From Natronomonas sp. (lineage in GTDB: Archaea; Halobacteriota; Halobacteria; Halobacteriales; Haloarculaceae): a stretch of 5,761 nucleotides of DNA. Each line of letters starts with the position of its first letter. Position 1 is the first letter of the stretch. Below the pieces are notes generated by a model. That model ran no database searches and was not told where the DNA came from. It saw only the letters and a program-made list of their open reading frames with translations. Location: the NCBI GenBank assembly GCA_007135435.1, contig SLIW01000577.1:1-5761 (forward strand), in the 5' to 3' direction. Both the position numbers and the translations under genes were made by a program. Positions 1 through 5,761 of the stretch are shown one piece after another.

Positions 1-61
1 CGGTCCGGTGTGACCCCCCGACGGGGAGGGAGACGGCGCTCGGTCGCGTCTCGTTCCGCAT
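1..61 (-). CDS. Possible start of a further downstream gene, cut by window edge
   Basis: An ATG at position 61 opens a minus-strand frame that stays open to the window edge. It encodes 20 residues beginning MRNETRPSAVSL, and most third codon positions are G or C. It would start 53 nt after the ATPase stop, in the same direction, as expected for another operon member. Against it, the other minus frames are also open here, the only purine-rich stretch before the ATG (GGAGAC) sits too close for a good ribosome site, and the peptide is too short to recognise. This is a candidate only, and the stretch could simply be spacer. Confidence 0.22.
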   Translation of the reverse strand, partial: MRNETRPSAVSLPVGGSHRT

Positions 62-114
62 GTCTCCGATGGGCCACCCGTGCGAGAATCCGTCGACTGG
101 AGCGACCTCGCCGG

Positions 115-1302
115 CTACTGTTCGGGGCTCGTCGGCCGACCGGTCTCCTCGTCGGTCACCAGGTCCTCGATCCCGTGGACGAGTGCCTCGCCCGACTCCG
201 TGTCGAAGAGGTGGACCGCGGGCGCGTCGAATACGATCTCGACGTCTCGGCCCGCCTCGATGTCCGTGACGGCGTCGACGCTCATGAGCAGCTGGTCGGG
301 CGTCGACTGTTCGTCGCGGTCCATCGTCCGCTCGACGTCCTCGGCGAGGAGCAGGTAGACGAAGGTCTCGTCGCCCATCGGCTCGATCACGTCGGCCGTG
401 GCGTCGATCCGGCAGGCGATCGGCCCGAGCGAGTCCGCGTCGGTGGCCAGATGGAGGTCCTCCGGTCGGACGCCGATGGTGACGGAGTCGCCGACGCGCA
501 CGTCCGGCACGCCCGCGGGGTCGAACTCGACGGTGAAGTTCTTCGTCCGGAGCCCCTCCTCGACGAGCTCGCCCTCGATCAGGTTCATCGACGGCGAGCC
601 GATGAACCCCGCGACGAAGAGGTTCGCCGGTTCGTTGTAACACACGAGCGGCGCCGCGATCTGCTGGAGCTCGCCCTTGTCGAGGACGGCGATGCGGTTG
701 GACATCGTCATCGCCTCGGCCTGGTCGTGGGTGACGTAGATGATCGTCTGCTCGAGCTCGCGGTGGAGCCGCTGGAGCTCGGTGCGCATGGTGACCCGCA
801 GCTTCGCGTCGAGGTTCGCCAGCGGCTCGTCCATCAGGAAGACGTCCGGGTTGCGAACGATCGCCCGGGCGATGGCGACCCGCTGTTGCTGGCCGCCGGA
901 GAGCTCGTTCGGCATGCGGTCGAGCATGCCCTCGAGCTGGACGATCTCCGCGGCCCGCTCGACACGGCGCTGGACCTCCTCGTCGTCGTACTTCCTGAGC
1001 CGAAGGCCGAACGAGATGTTCTCGAAGACGTCCATGTGCGGGAACAGCGCGATGTTCTGGAAGACCATGGAGACGCCCCGGTCCTTCGGCGCGAGGTTCG
1101 TCACTTCGTTGTCGCCGATGTAGACCGTGCCCTCCGAGGGCTTCGTGAGGCCGGCGACGGTCTCCATCGTCGTCGACTTCCCGCAGCCGGAGGGGCCGAC
1201 GAAGCTGACGAACTCGCCGTCCTCGATCTCGATGCTAAGGTCGTCCACGGCGGTCACGTCGTCGAAGTGCTTGCTGACGTTCTCGAGTCGTACGCGTGCC
1301 AT
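115..1302 (-). CDS. Carbohydrate ABC transporter ATP-binding protein, MalK/UgpC type
   Basis: This is the cytoplasmic ATPase of a CUT1 sugar importer; as a dimer it hydrolyses ATP to drive the two permeases encoded just upstream. All nucleotide-binding motifs are intact: Walker A GPSGCGKST (residues 36-44), Q-loop Gln82, signature LSGGQQQR (134-141), Walker B VFLMDEP (154-160, catalytic Glu159), D-loop NLDAKLR (163-169) and switch His192. After the NBD comes the MalK-style linker (PANLFVAGFIGSPSMN, 225-240) and a C-terminal TOBE/regulatory region with the typical VRPEDLHL motif (278-285). The length of 395 aa is slightly above the usual 370-380, with extra acidic residues at the end. The ATG lies 12 nt after the upstream permease stop. 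A GGAGTGA overlapping that stop may serve as ribosome site, though its spacing is long. Family and role are near certain; the sugar is unknown. Confidence 0.96.
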   Translation of the reverse strand: MARVRLENVSKHFDDVTAVDDLSIEIEDGEFVSFVGPSGCGKSTTMETVAGLTKPSEGTVYIGDNEVTNLAPKDRGVSMVFQNIALFPHMDVFENISFGLRLRKYDDEEVQRRVERAAEIVQLEGMLDRMPNELSGGQQQRVAIARAIVRNPDVFLMDEPLANLDAKLRVTMRTELQRLHRELEQTIIYVTHDQAEAMTMSNRIAVLDKGELQQIAAPLVCYNEPANLFVAGFIGSPSMNLIEGELVEEGLRTKNFTVEFDPAGVPDVRVGDSVTIGVRPEDLHLATDADSLGPIACRIDATADVIEPMGDETFVYLLLAEDVERTMDRDEQSTPDQLLMSVDAVTDIEAGRDVEIVFDAPAVHLFDTESGEALVHGIEDLVTDEETGRPTSPEQ

Positions 1303-1314
1303 TGTGTTATGTTG

Positions 1315-2535
1315 TCACTCCTTGAGTCCGCCCGCGGTGAGTCCGCTGACGATCTTCTCCTGGGCGACGATCACGAGGATCGCCACGGGGATGACCCCGA
1401 TGATGCTCGAGGCGGCCATGAGGTGGTACATGACCTCGTACTGCCCCTGGTAGCCCAGGATGCCCTCGAGCAGCGGCGCCCAGTTCTCCACCTGACCGTC
1501 GGTCATCAGGAACGAGAAGAAGAACTCGTTGTAGACCGCGATGAAGGTCAGGACCCCGGCCGTCGCGACGCCTGGCGCCGACAGGGGGACGACGACCCGG
1601 AACAGCGCGCCCAGGCGCGTCGTCCCCTCGACCCTGGCGGCGTCCTCGAGCCCGTCGGGGATCTGGGCGTAGAACGTCGTCAGGATGAAGATGGCCAGCG
1701 GCATGAAGATGGCCGACAGCGGCAGGACCATCGCGCCCGGTGTGTTGTACAGCGTCCCGTCGCCGGTGATCGGCTCCAGGGCCACGAACGACGTGTTGAA
1801 GAGGTCGTTCAGCGGGATGAAGAACGCCGCCGGTGGGAAGAACGAGATGACAAGCACCAGCAGCATCAGCGGGCCCTTCGCCGGGAAGTCGAGGCGGCCG
1901 AACGCGTAGCCGGCGAGGCTGGCGACGACCAGCACGATCGCTGTCGATGCCGCCGCGATCACGAAGCTGTTGAACACGTACCAGTGGAAGGGGATGACCT
2001 GGAACACCTCGACGAAGGCCCCGGGGTTGAACCCGTTCGGCGTGAGGATTATGTCCTGCTGGTTCCCCTCGGGCGTCAGCGCGACCATGAGGAGCCAGTA
2101 GAACGGGAAGAGGGTGGTGAAGAGGAAGAAGACAGTCGCGACGTAGAACATCGACCGGTAGACCCGCTCGGGGTCCTCGATCGACCGGTCGACCCACCGC
2201 TGGAACGGACCGCGGTCCAGCTCCCGTCCCCCCTCGTCCTCGATGAGGACGTCCTCGGCAGAGGTGCCGGTGGACGACCGATCCTCGCCTGGCTCCTCGA
2301 CCGACGAGTGCCCTCCGTCCGGCCGGAGGTCTCGGGTGGGCGACCTGTCGTCTCTCGTCGTGGGATCGTCGTCTCCCATCGCCGGCCTGTCGTCTCGGGC
2401 CGCAGGCAGGTCGCCACCGATCGTCGACCGGTCGTCTCCGGTCATCGGCGGGTCACCCCCGCTCGTCGGCAGATCGCCCGCGAGTATGGACGGGTCGTCG
2501 GCCCGTCGCTCATGCGAATCCCTCCTCGGTGTCAC
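1315..2535 (-). CDS. Carbohydrate ABC transporter permease, MalG/UgpE type, with long repetitive N-terminal extension
   Basis: This is one of the two membrane subunits of the importer. The core (about residues 110-406) has six likely membrane segments near 131-151, 189-210, 222-244, 268-290, 320-341 and 372-392. The cytoplasmic EAA loop that docks on the ATPase is clear (EDAARVEG at 297-304, with Pro317 further on). The C-terminus QEKIVSGLTAGGLKE is typical of the MalG side. Family members are usually about 270-300 aa; here roughly 110 hydrophilic residues precede the core, and residues 13-75 are built of degenerate D-D/L-R/P-type repeats. The start is uncertain. The longest frame begins at a GTG (2535) inside the upstream permease gene with no visible ribosome site. 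In-frame ATGs lie at 2445 (after GGGGGTGA, 7 nt spacing) and 2379. The best-signalled ATG (2513) is out of frame. Product class is certain; the 5' boundary is not. Confidence 0.9.
   Translation of the reverse strand: MTPRRDSHERRADDPSILAGDLPTSGGDPPMTGDDRSTIGGDLPAARDDRPAMGDDDPTTRDDRSPTRDLRPDGGHSSVEEPGEDRSSTGTSAEDVLIEDEGGRELDRGPFQRWVDRSIEDPERVYRSMFYVATVFFLFTTLFPFYWLLMVALTPEGNQQDIILTPNGFNPGAFVEVFQVIPFHWYVFNSFVIAAASTAIVLVVASLAGYAFGRLDFPAKGPLMLLVLVISFFPPAAFFIPLNDLFNTSFVALEPITGDGTLYNTPGAMVLPLSAIFMPLAIFILTTFYAQIPDGLEDAARVEGTTRLGALFRVVVPLSAPGVATAGVLTFIAVYNEFFFSFLMTDGQVENWAPLLEGILGYQGQYEVMYHLMAASSIIGVIPVAILVIVAQEKIVSGLTAGGLKE
2311..2499 (-). repeat. Degenerate ~7-residue (about 21-bp) repeat tract in the permease N-terminus
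   Basis: Residues 13-75 of the downstream permease read as about nine units of 6-8 residues. Each opens with D and usually D or L, and often ends in G or R; examples are DLPTSGG, DDRPAMG, DDDPTTR, DDRSPTR and DLRPDGG. The coding DNA shows recurring GACGAC/GACCTG units. The tract is hydrophilic and Pro/Gly-rich, so probably disordered and cytoplasmic. Units vary in length and sequence, so the repeat is old or weakly constrained. Confidence 0.6.
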
Positions 2536-3547
2536 GGAACAGCACGGCGTACACCAGGAGCATGAGACCGATCACCAGCGCCGTGGCGAAGGCGACGGCT
2601 GCGGCAGTCGCGTAGATGCGCGTCCCGCCGAACATCGCCTCGACCACCAGGCACGTCAGCGACGGGACGGTGGTGCAGCCGGCGGTCGACTCGATCAGCC
2701 CGTAGACGCGCATCGCGTCCATCGTCCGGAACAGCATCGCGACGAGAAGCGCCGGGAGCACGAGCGGCAGGGTGATCCGCTTGAAGCGCTGCCACGGCGA
2801 CGCCCCGGCGACCCGCGCCACGTCGTAGAGGTTCCGATCGATGCTCTGGAGGCCAGCCAGGATGAGCAGCGCCATGAACGCCGACGACTTCCAGATGTCC
2901 GCGATCAGGATGATGATGAACGCGTCCTGGCTGTCGGCGAGCGGGTCGGCCCCGAAGACGCCGAGCCACTGCATGAGGTCGGAGCCGAAGCCGACCTCCG
3001 GCTGGAAGAGGAGGAAGAAGATCATCCCCTGGATCACGATCGGCACCGCCCACGGGAGGATGATCGCCACGCGGACCCACCGGCGGCCCCGGAACTCCTT
3101 GTCGAGCACGTACGCCTGGCCGAACCCGATGACCGTCTCGAGGAACACGCTGATGGCCGCGAAGGCGACGGTGACGAACAGCGCTTGCTGGAGGAAGGGG
3201 GTCCCCAGCTCGACGAACGGCGCGGACGCGGAGACAGAGACGTCGAGGAACTGCTGGGCCAGTCGAGCGTTGCCCGTCAGGATGTCGACGTAGTTCTCGA
3301 CGCCGATGAAGCCGCCCAGCGGCTCCGCGCCGCGCGTGCGGTTCTCGCGCAACGACATCACGAACGTCATCAGGAGGGGATAGAACGCGATCAGCGCCAG
3401 CAGCAGGAACGTCGGGAGCAAGAGGAGGTACGCGTAGGCGGCCTCGCTCAGGTTCTCCATCCAGTTGACGACGACGTTACCCGTCCGGTCGCCCCCGGAG
3501 CCCTGGTCCGCCTCGCCGTCGAACATCGAGCCGGCGTCAGTCGCCAT
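2510..3547 (-). CDS. Carbohydrate ABC transporter permease, MalF/UgpA type
   Basis: This is the partner membrane subunit of the importer. Six membrane segments are visible near residues 38-64, 118-144, 158-182, 208-232, 258-282 and 312-337, behind an acidic cytoplasmic N-terminus of about 35 residues. The EAA-type ATPase-docking loop reads YDVARVAGASPWQRF (241-255), with Pro261 following; the usual Glu is replaced, which is common in this subfamily. The opening LLLLPTFLLLALIAFYPLL is typical of MalF/UgpA proteins. At 345 aa it is slightly longer than the usual 290-320. The ATG overlaps the end of the binding-protein gene by 11 bp and follows GGAGG (3556-3560) at 8-nt spacing, which supports this start. 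Two cysteines, Cys291 and Cys299, lie in the stretch between the last two membrane segments, which in this fold is extracellular. The transported sugar is unknown. Confidence 0.94.
   Translation of the reverse strand: MATDAGSMFDGEADQGSGGDRTGNVVVNWMENLSEAAYAYLLLLPTFLLLALIAFYPLLMTFVMSLRENRTRGAEPLGGFIGVENYVDILTGNARLAQQFLDVSVSASAPFVELGTPFLQQALFVTVAFAAISVFLETVIGFGQAYVLDKEFRGRRWVRVAIILPWAVPIVIQGMIFFLLFQPEVGFGSDLMQWLGVFGADPLADSQDAFIIILIADIWKSSAFMALLILAGLQSIDRNLYDVARVAGASPWQRFKRITLPLVLPALLVAMLFRTMDAMRVYGLIESTAGCTTVPSLTCLVVEAMFGGTRIYATAAAVAFATALVIGLMLLVYAVLFRDTEEGFA
2521..2525 (-). promoter_or_regulatory. Shine-Dalgarno site GGAGG placed for an out-of-frame ATG at 2513
   Basis: GGAGG on the minus strand stands 7 nt before ATG 2513-2511, and that ATG overlaps the stop of the upstream permease as ATGA. 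This is the classic layout for a translationally coupled start, yet the frame it opens closes after 23 codons, at 2442. The downstream permease frame is shifted by one base, so the site bears directly on where that gene starts. Confidence 0.6.
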
Positions 3548-5048
3548 CGGCCTCGCCTCCGTCGTCGCCGCCGTCGGCGCCTCCCTCCAGGTCCTCGACG
3601 GCGGCCTCGCTCCGGCGGAGCCGCTCGGCCAGGTCGGCCATCGCGTCCTCGGGGGACTTCTCGCCGCGGTAGGCCCCGTGGACCTCGCGGGCGATGACCC
3701 CCGACTGCTCCGGCCAGAGGTCCGTCACCGGCCGGGGGATCGCGTGCTCGCCCGCGATCTGGATCTGGTCTGTGTACCTGGCGATCGGGCCGATCTCGTC
3801 CGGGTCCGCCTCCTCGACCAGCTCGAGGGTCGGCGGGAGGTATCCCTGGATCTCGAATATCGTGAGCATGACGGCCTCGTCGGTGAACGCCTCGAGGACC
3901 TGCGCGGCCTCGTCGACGTTCTCGGTGTACGGGTTCAGCGTCAGGTGCCAGCCCCCCAGCGCGGAGGCCGGCCCGCCGGCGCCCTGGTGTGGGGCGTCGT
4001 CGGGGGAGACCTGGTGTGGCATCGGCGTGACGCCGAGGTCCTCGCCGAAGGCCTCGTCGGCACCCGTCTCTGCGATGGCGAACGGCCAGTTGCGGTGGGC
4101 GACGGCATCGCCCCCCTCGAACGGGCCGAGGGACTCCCCCTCGGACCACTGGACGATCGTCGTCGGGCTGATCTGCGGAAAGTCGTCGTGCGCGTACGGG
4201 TCGTCGCCGCCCGCGATGAACGCCCGCATCATCCGGATCGCGTCGACGACCGGCTCGTCCTCGACCGTGACCTCGCGGTCGCCCGCGGTGAACAGCGCGT
4301 CGCGGCCCCCGAAGTAGGAGCCGCCCCAGGTCGTCATCGCCTCGTTGAACGTACAGCACGACAGCCCCTCGTAGGAGGCCGCCTGGGTGGTGAAGCCGTG
4401 CTCGACGTCCGCCTCGTCGCGCGCCTCCGCGACCGTCTCCGCGAAGGTCTGCCAGTCCGGGGGCTCGGTCTCCCACTCCTCGCCGTCGAAGCCGGCCTCC
4501 TCCAGGAGGTCCCGGCGGTACAGCATCATCCCGAAGTCCACGAACAGCGGGAGGGCGTGCAGGTCGTCGGTCTCGGGGTGCCGGGCGGTCTCGAGCGTCG
4601 CGTCGAGGTACGTCGACTCGACGCGGTCGACCACGTCCGACGAGAGGTGATCGTCGAGCTGGGTCGCCTGCTCGCGGAGGATGAACGGAACCGTCCAACC
4701 GCTGTCCATCATGATGATGTCTGGGGGCGACCGGCCCGCCTGGAGCGTCGATTGGGCGGACTGCATCCGCTGTACGGAGTCGTCCACGCCCGCGCGCACC
4801 TCGACGGTGATGTCCTCGTCGAGGCCGGCGTCCCAGAGGGCCTCCTGGACGGAGGGCCCCTCGTCGGCGTGCATGATGTCCGCGAAGTCGGTGTCGCCGG
4901 TCATCACGATGCTCCCCTCGGTGCCGGCCCGGCCGAGACAGCCGGCGACGGCCACGCTCCCGATCGACGCCGTGGCCGCCGTCGCGTTGAGGAACGACCG
5001 TCGCGTGGCCCCCGTCAGGAGTCCGTCCGGGGTATCGTCGTCTCCCAT
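3537..5048 (-). CDS. Tat-exported lipoprotein, carbohydrate ABC transporter substrate-binding protein (CUT1, trehalose/maltose-like)
   Basis: This is the extracellular receptor that captures the sugar and delivers it to the permeases. The N-terminus carries a twin-arginine signal (TRRSFL, residues 15-20), a short hydrophobic segment and a lipobox AVAGC with Cys37 as likely lipid-anchored residue. The mature part is a family-1 binding protein. Recognisable elements are ALPLFVDFGMMLYRRDLLEEAGF (165-187), YEGLSCC (226-232), a GGDAVAHRNWPFA segment (312-324) and GGWHLTLNPYTEN (365-377). These resemble archaeal trehalose/maltose-binding proteins. At 503 aa it is longer than the usual 420-450, partly through a Gly/Asp-rich acidic tail (489-503). 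No good ribosome site precedes the ATG, so the mRNA may be leaderless or have a short leader. It is the first gene of the importer operon and overlaps the next by 11 bp. The sugar cannot be assigned from sequence alone. Confidence 0.94.
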   Translation of the reverse strand: MGDDDTPDGLLTGATRRSFLNATAATASIGSVAVAGCLGRAGTEGSIVMTGDTDFADIMHADEGPSVQEALWDAGLDEDITVEVRAGVDDSVQRMQSAQSTLQAGRSPPDIIMMDSGWTVPFILREQATQLDDHLSSDVVDRVESTYLDATLETARHPETDDLHALPLFVDFGMMLYRRDLLEEAGFDGEEWETEPPDWQTFAETVAEARDEADVEHGFTTQAASYEGLSCCTFNEAMTTWGGSYFGGRDALFTAGDREVTVEDEPVVDAIRMMRAFIAGGDDPYAHDDFPQISPTTIVQWSEGESLGPFEGGDAVAHRNWPFAIAETGADEAFGEDLGVTPMPHQVSPDDAPHQGAGGPASALGGWHLTLNPYTENVDEAAQVLEAFTDEAVMLTIFEIQGYLPPTLELVEEADPDEIGPIARYTDQIQIAGEHAIPRPVTDLWPEQSGVIAREVHGAYRGEKSPEDAMADLAERLRRSEAAVEDLEGGADGGDDGGEADGD

Positions 5049-5106
5049 CTATCTGATTGTAATGGCTTTTAGCAACATTAGTAGGAGATTGAATATTCAG
5101 ATAACC
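5049..5106 (-). promoter_or_regulatory. Probable promoter/operator region of the importer operon
   Basis: This AT-rich island (16 G/C among positions 5050-5104) sits directly before the first gene, in an otherwise GC-rich window. Two TATA-like elements are possible on the minus strand: CTAAAA (5067-5072), about 21 nt before the ATG, and the AT-rich TGAATATTCA (5090-5099), about 46 nt before it. The second would place transcription start roughly 20 nt before the gene if archaeal TATA-to-start spacing holds. TGAATATTCA is also a perfect 10-bp palindrome, and TAATG/CATTA (5060-5064 and 5076-5080) form a dyad with an 11-nt spacer that straddles the first TATA-like element. The position fits an operator. 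Which element is used is not known. Confidence 0.45.
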
Positions 5107-5587
5107 GGGCGTTTCTCGCGGCGGCGTGTTTGCCACGCCTAGGTTACCGACAACGGATTGGCCTACAAGACGGATCGACGATAATCGCAGGGTACACGTC
5201 CCCTCCGGCCCGTCTTCCGTCTCGATCCGACGTTCATCCGACACGTGGTCGTCCTCCTCCGCCTCGAACGGGGCGAAGATAGGACGGGGACGTCCAGCAT
5301 TCCACGGGATTCAGGGTCGCGGATACGCGCGCTCGTGCGAATCACTGGTATCAGAGAGCCGTCCTCGGTACGGGAGAGGCGTTCTTCGTACCGGAGAGGC
5401 CTTCTTCGTACCAAAGTGGGTGGGTCTGGGGTGCCGGAACGTGCCCAGCGACACCCCACAGCCCAGGCAGGTCGCCAGCGTCGGCCGGTGGTACCCGGCG
5501 ACGGGGTCATGGCCACTGTCGCAGAGTATCGCCCGTGGCCGACCACAGGCTCCCGTCCCCGGTACGGATATCCGCGGCGTGACCGAA
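5107..5587. other. Non-coding spacer upstream of the operon
   Basis: About 480 bp lie between the promoter region and the stop of the next gene. Frames open here give Arg/Ser-rich, non-acidic peptides unlike the haloarchaeal proteins on either side, so I call no gene. It contains the 20-bp tandem repeat at 5347-5412, a small hairpin (GGCGTG/CACGCC, 5123-5139), a 7-bp dyad TGGGGTG/CACCCCA with an 18-nt loop (5427-5458) and a 10-bp palindrome CGGATATCCG (5565-5574). No oligo-T run follows the upstream stop on the minus strand, so no archaeal-type terminator is evident. Confidence 0.55.
5347..5412. repeat. 20-bp tandem repeat, three copies (two near-identical, one degenerate)
   Basis: Units at 5371-5390 and 5391-5410 differ at only two of 20 positions, both G/C swaps. 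A third unit at 5351-5370 matches the first at about 12 of 20. Each unit ends in GTA (GGTA, CGTA, CGTA), so GTAC words recur every 20 bp (5368, 5388, 5408). GGTACG at 5367-5372 and CGTACC at 5387-5392 are also inverted repeats of each other. The 20-bp period is close to two helical turns, which would suit a DNA-binding protein. It lies about 300 bp upstream of the operon start, with no gene covering it. Confidence 0.7.
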
Positions 5588-5761
5588 CTAGTCCACGACC
5601 GACCTGAGCTCGTAACCCTCCGCGTGCATTGAGTACTCGGCGTCGATCTCGATCTCGTAGACCTCGCCGTCGGACGCCAGGCACCGCTCGTCGGTCAGGA
5701 ACGTCTCGTTCAGGTGCCGGATCCGGTCGTCGTCGACCTCCAGGAAGAGGTCGGCGGCCGA
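5588..5761 (-). CDS. C-terminal part of an unrecognised protein, cut by window edge
   Basis: A minus-strand frame enters at the window edge and ends at a TAG at 5588-5590, giving 57 residues from SAADLFLEVDDD to ELRSVVD. Nearly every codon ends in G or C, and the peptide is strongly acidic (for example EVYEIEIDAEY), as expected for a real haloarchaeal gene. The alternating hydrophobic/charged pattern suggests beta strands. There is a single cysteine and no membrane segment. I do not recognise the family. It points the same way as the importer operon but is separated from it by about 540 bp, so it is probably a separate transcription unit. A sugar-related enzyme or regulator would be a natural neighbour, but nothing in this fragment shows that. 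Confidence 0.75.
   Translation of the reverse strand, partial: SAADLFLEVDDDRIRHLNETFLTDERCLASDGEVYEIEIDAEYSMHAEGYELRSVVD

Noticed and set aside
14..30. Hairpin-like CCCC/GGGG with a 3-nt loop as operon terminator
   Set aside because: The stem is only 4 bp, no T-run follows on the minus strand, and it may lie inside a further gene.
10..2565. Very long open frame (851 codons) on the plus strand, antisense to the ATPase and the second permease
   Set aside because: Its peptide is a typical antisense shadow of GC-rich haloarchaeal genes (Arg/Asp/Val-rich, no domain), while the minus frames encode complete ABC motifs. Stop codons are rare in such antisense frames.
3448..5244. Long minus-strand frame of 598 codons overlapping the binding-protein gene, and a plus-strand frame at 3465-5072
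   Set aside because: Both give Arg/Gly-rich low-complexity peptides without domains. The frame of 3537-5048 carries the Tat signal, lipobox and binding-protein motifs.
5329..5346. Similarity of CGCTCGTGCGAATCACT to CGCTCATGCGAATCCCT near 2509-2525, suggesting a duplicated fragment
   Set aside because: The match is 15 of 17 with no extension on either side, which is within what chance gives in a window of this size.
5427..5458. Dyad TGGGGTG/CACCCCA as a terminator for the upstream gene
   Set aside because: The loop is 18 nt and no T-run follows on the minus strand. Archaeal termination depends mainly on oligo-T.
5126..5684. Overlapping open frames on both strands in the upstream spacer (5126-5632 plus, 5163-5684 minus, 5245-5607 plus)
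   Set aside because: The peptides are Arg/Ser/Pro-rich and not acidic, and two of them run into the clear coding frame at 5588-5761. No ribosome site or family motif was seen.

Overview
This window most likely comes from a haloarchaeon (class Halobacteria). It is GC-rich, and the reading frames that look real are strongly Asp/Glu-biased with G or C at almost every third codon position. The binding protein has a twin-arginine signal followed by a lipobox, which is the usual haloarchaeal way to anchor such a protein.

Almost the whole window is one operon on the minus strand, read from about 5048 down to 115. It encodes a complete CUT1-type carbohydrate ABC importer. In transcription order: a Tat-exported lipoprotein substrate-binding protein (3537-5048), a MalF/UgpA-type permease (2510-3547), a MalG/UgpE-type permease (1315-2535) and a MalK/UgpC-type ATPase (115-1302). 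The genes overlap or nearly touch: 11 bp, then 26 bp or an ATGA overlap depending on the start used, then a 12-nt gap. This packing indicates co-transcription and translational coupling. The binding protein captures a sugar or oligosaccharide outside the cell, the two permeases form the channel and the ATPase dimer drives uptake. Binding-protein motifs resemble the archaeal trehalose/maltose-binding group, but the substrate cannot be read from sequence alone.

Upstream of the operon, 5049-5587 (about 540 bp) holds no convincing gene. Its first 55 bases form an AT-rich island (16 G/C of 55) that probably contains the promoter. Further out lies a degenerate three-copy 20-bp tandem repeat (5347-5412). 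No oligo-T terminator was seen. At 5588-5761 a minus-strand frame with strong coding character enters from beyond the window and ends; it is the C-terminal 57 residues of an unrecognised protein. Downstream of the ATPase, 1-114 holds either spacer or the first 20 codons of another gene.

The most unusual part is the start of the second permease. It has a roughly 110-residue hydrophilic N-terminal extension containing about nine degenerate seven-residue repeats. The best-looking start signal (GGAGG, 7 nt, ATGA overlap) lies in a different frame from the permease. A one-base indel, a very short leader ORF or initiation at a weak GTG could each explain this. Otherwise the window is an ordinary sugar importer, and I see no new kind of system in it.
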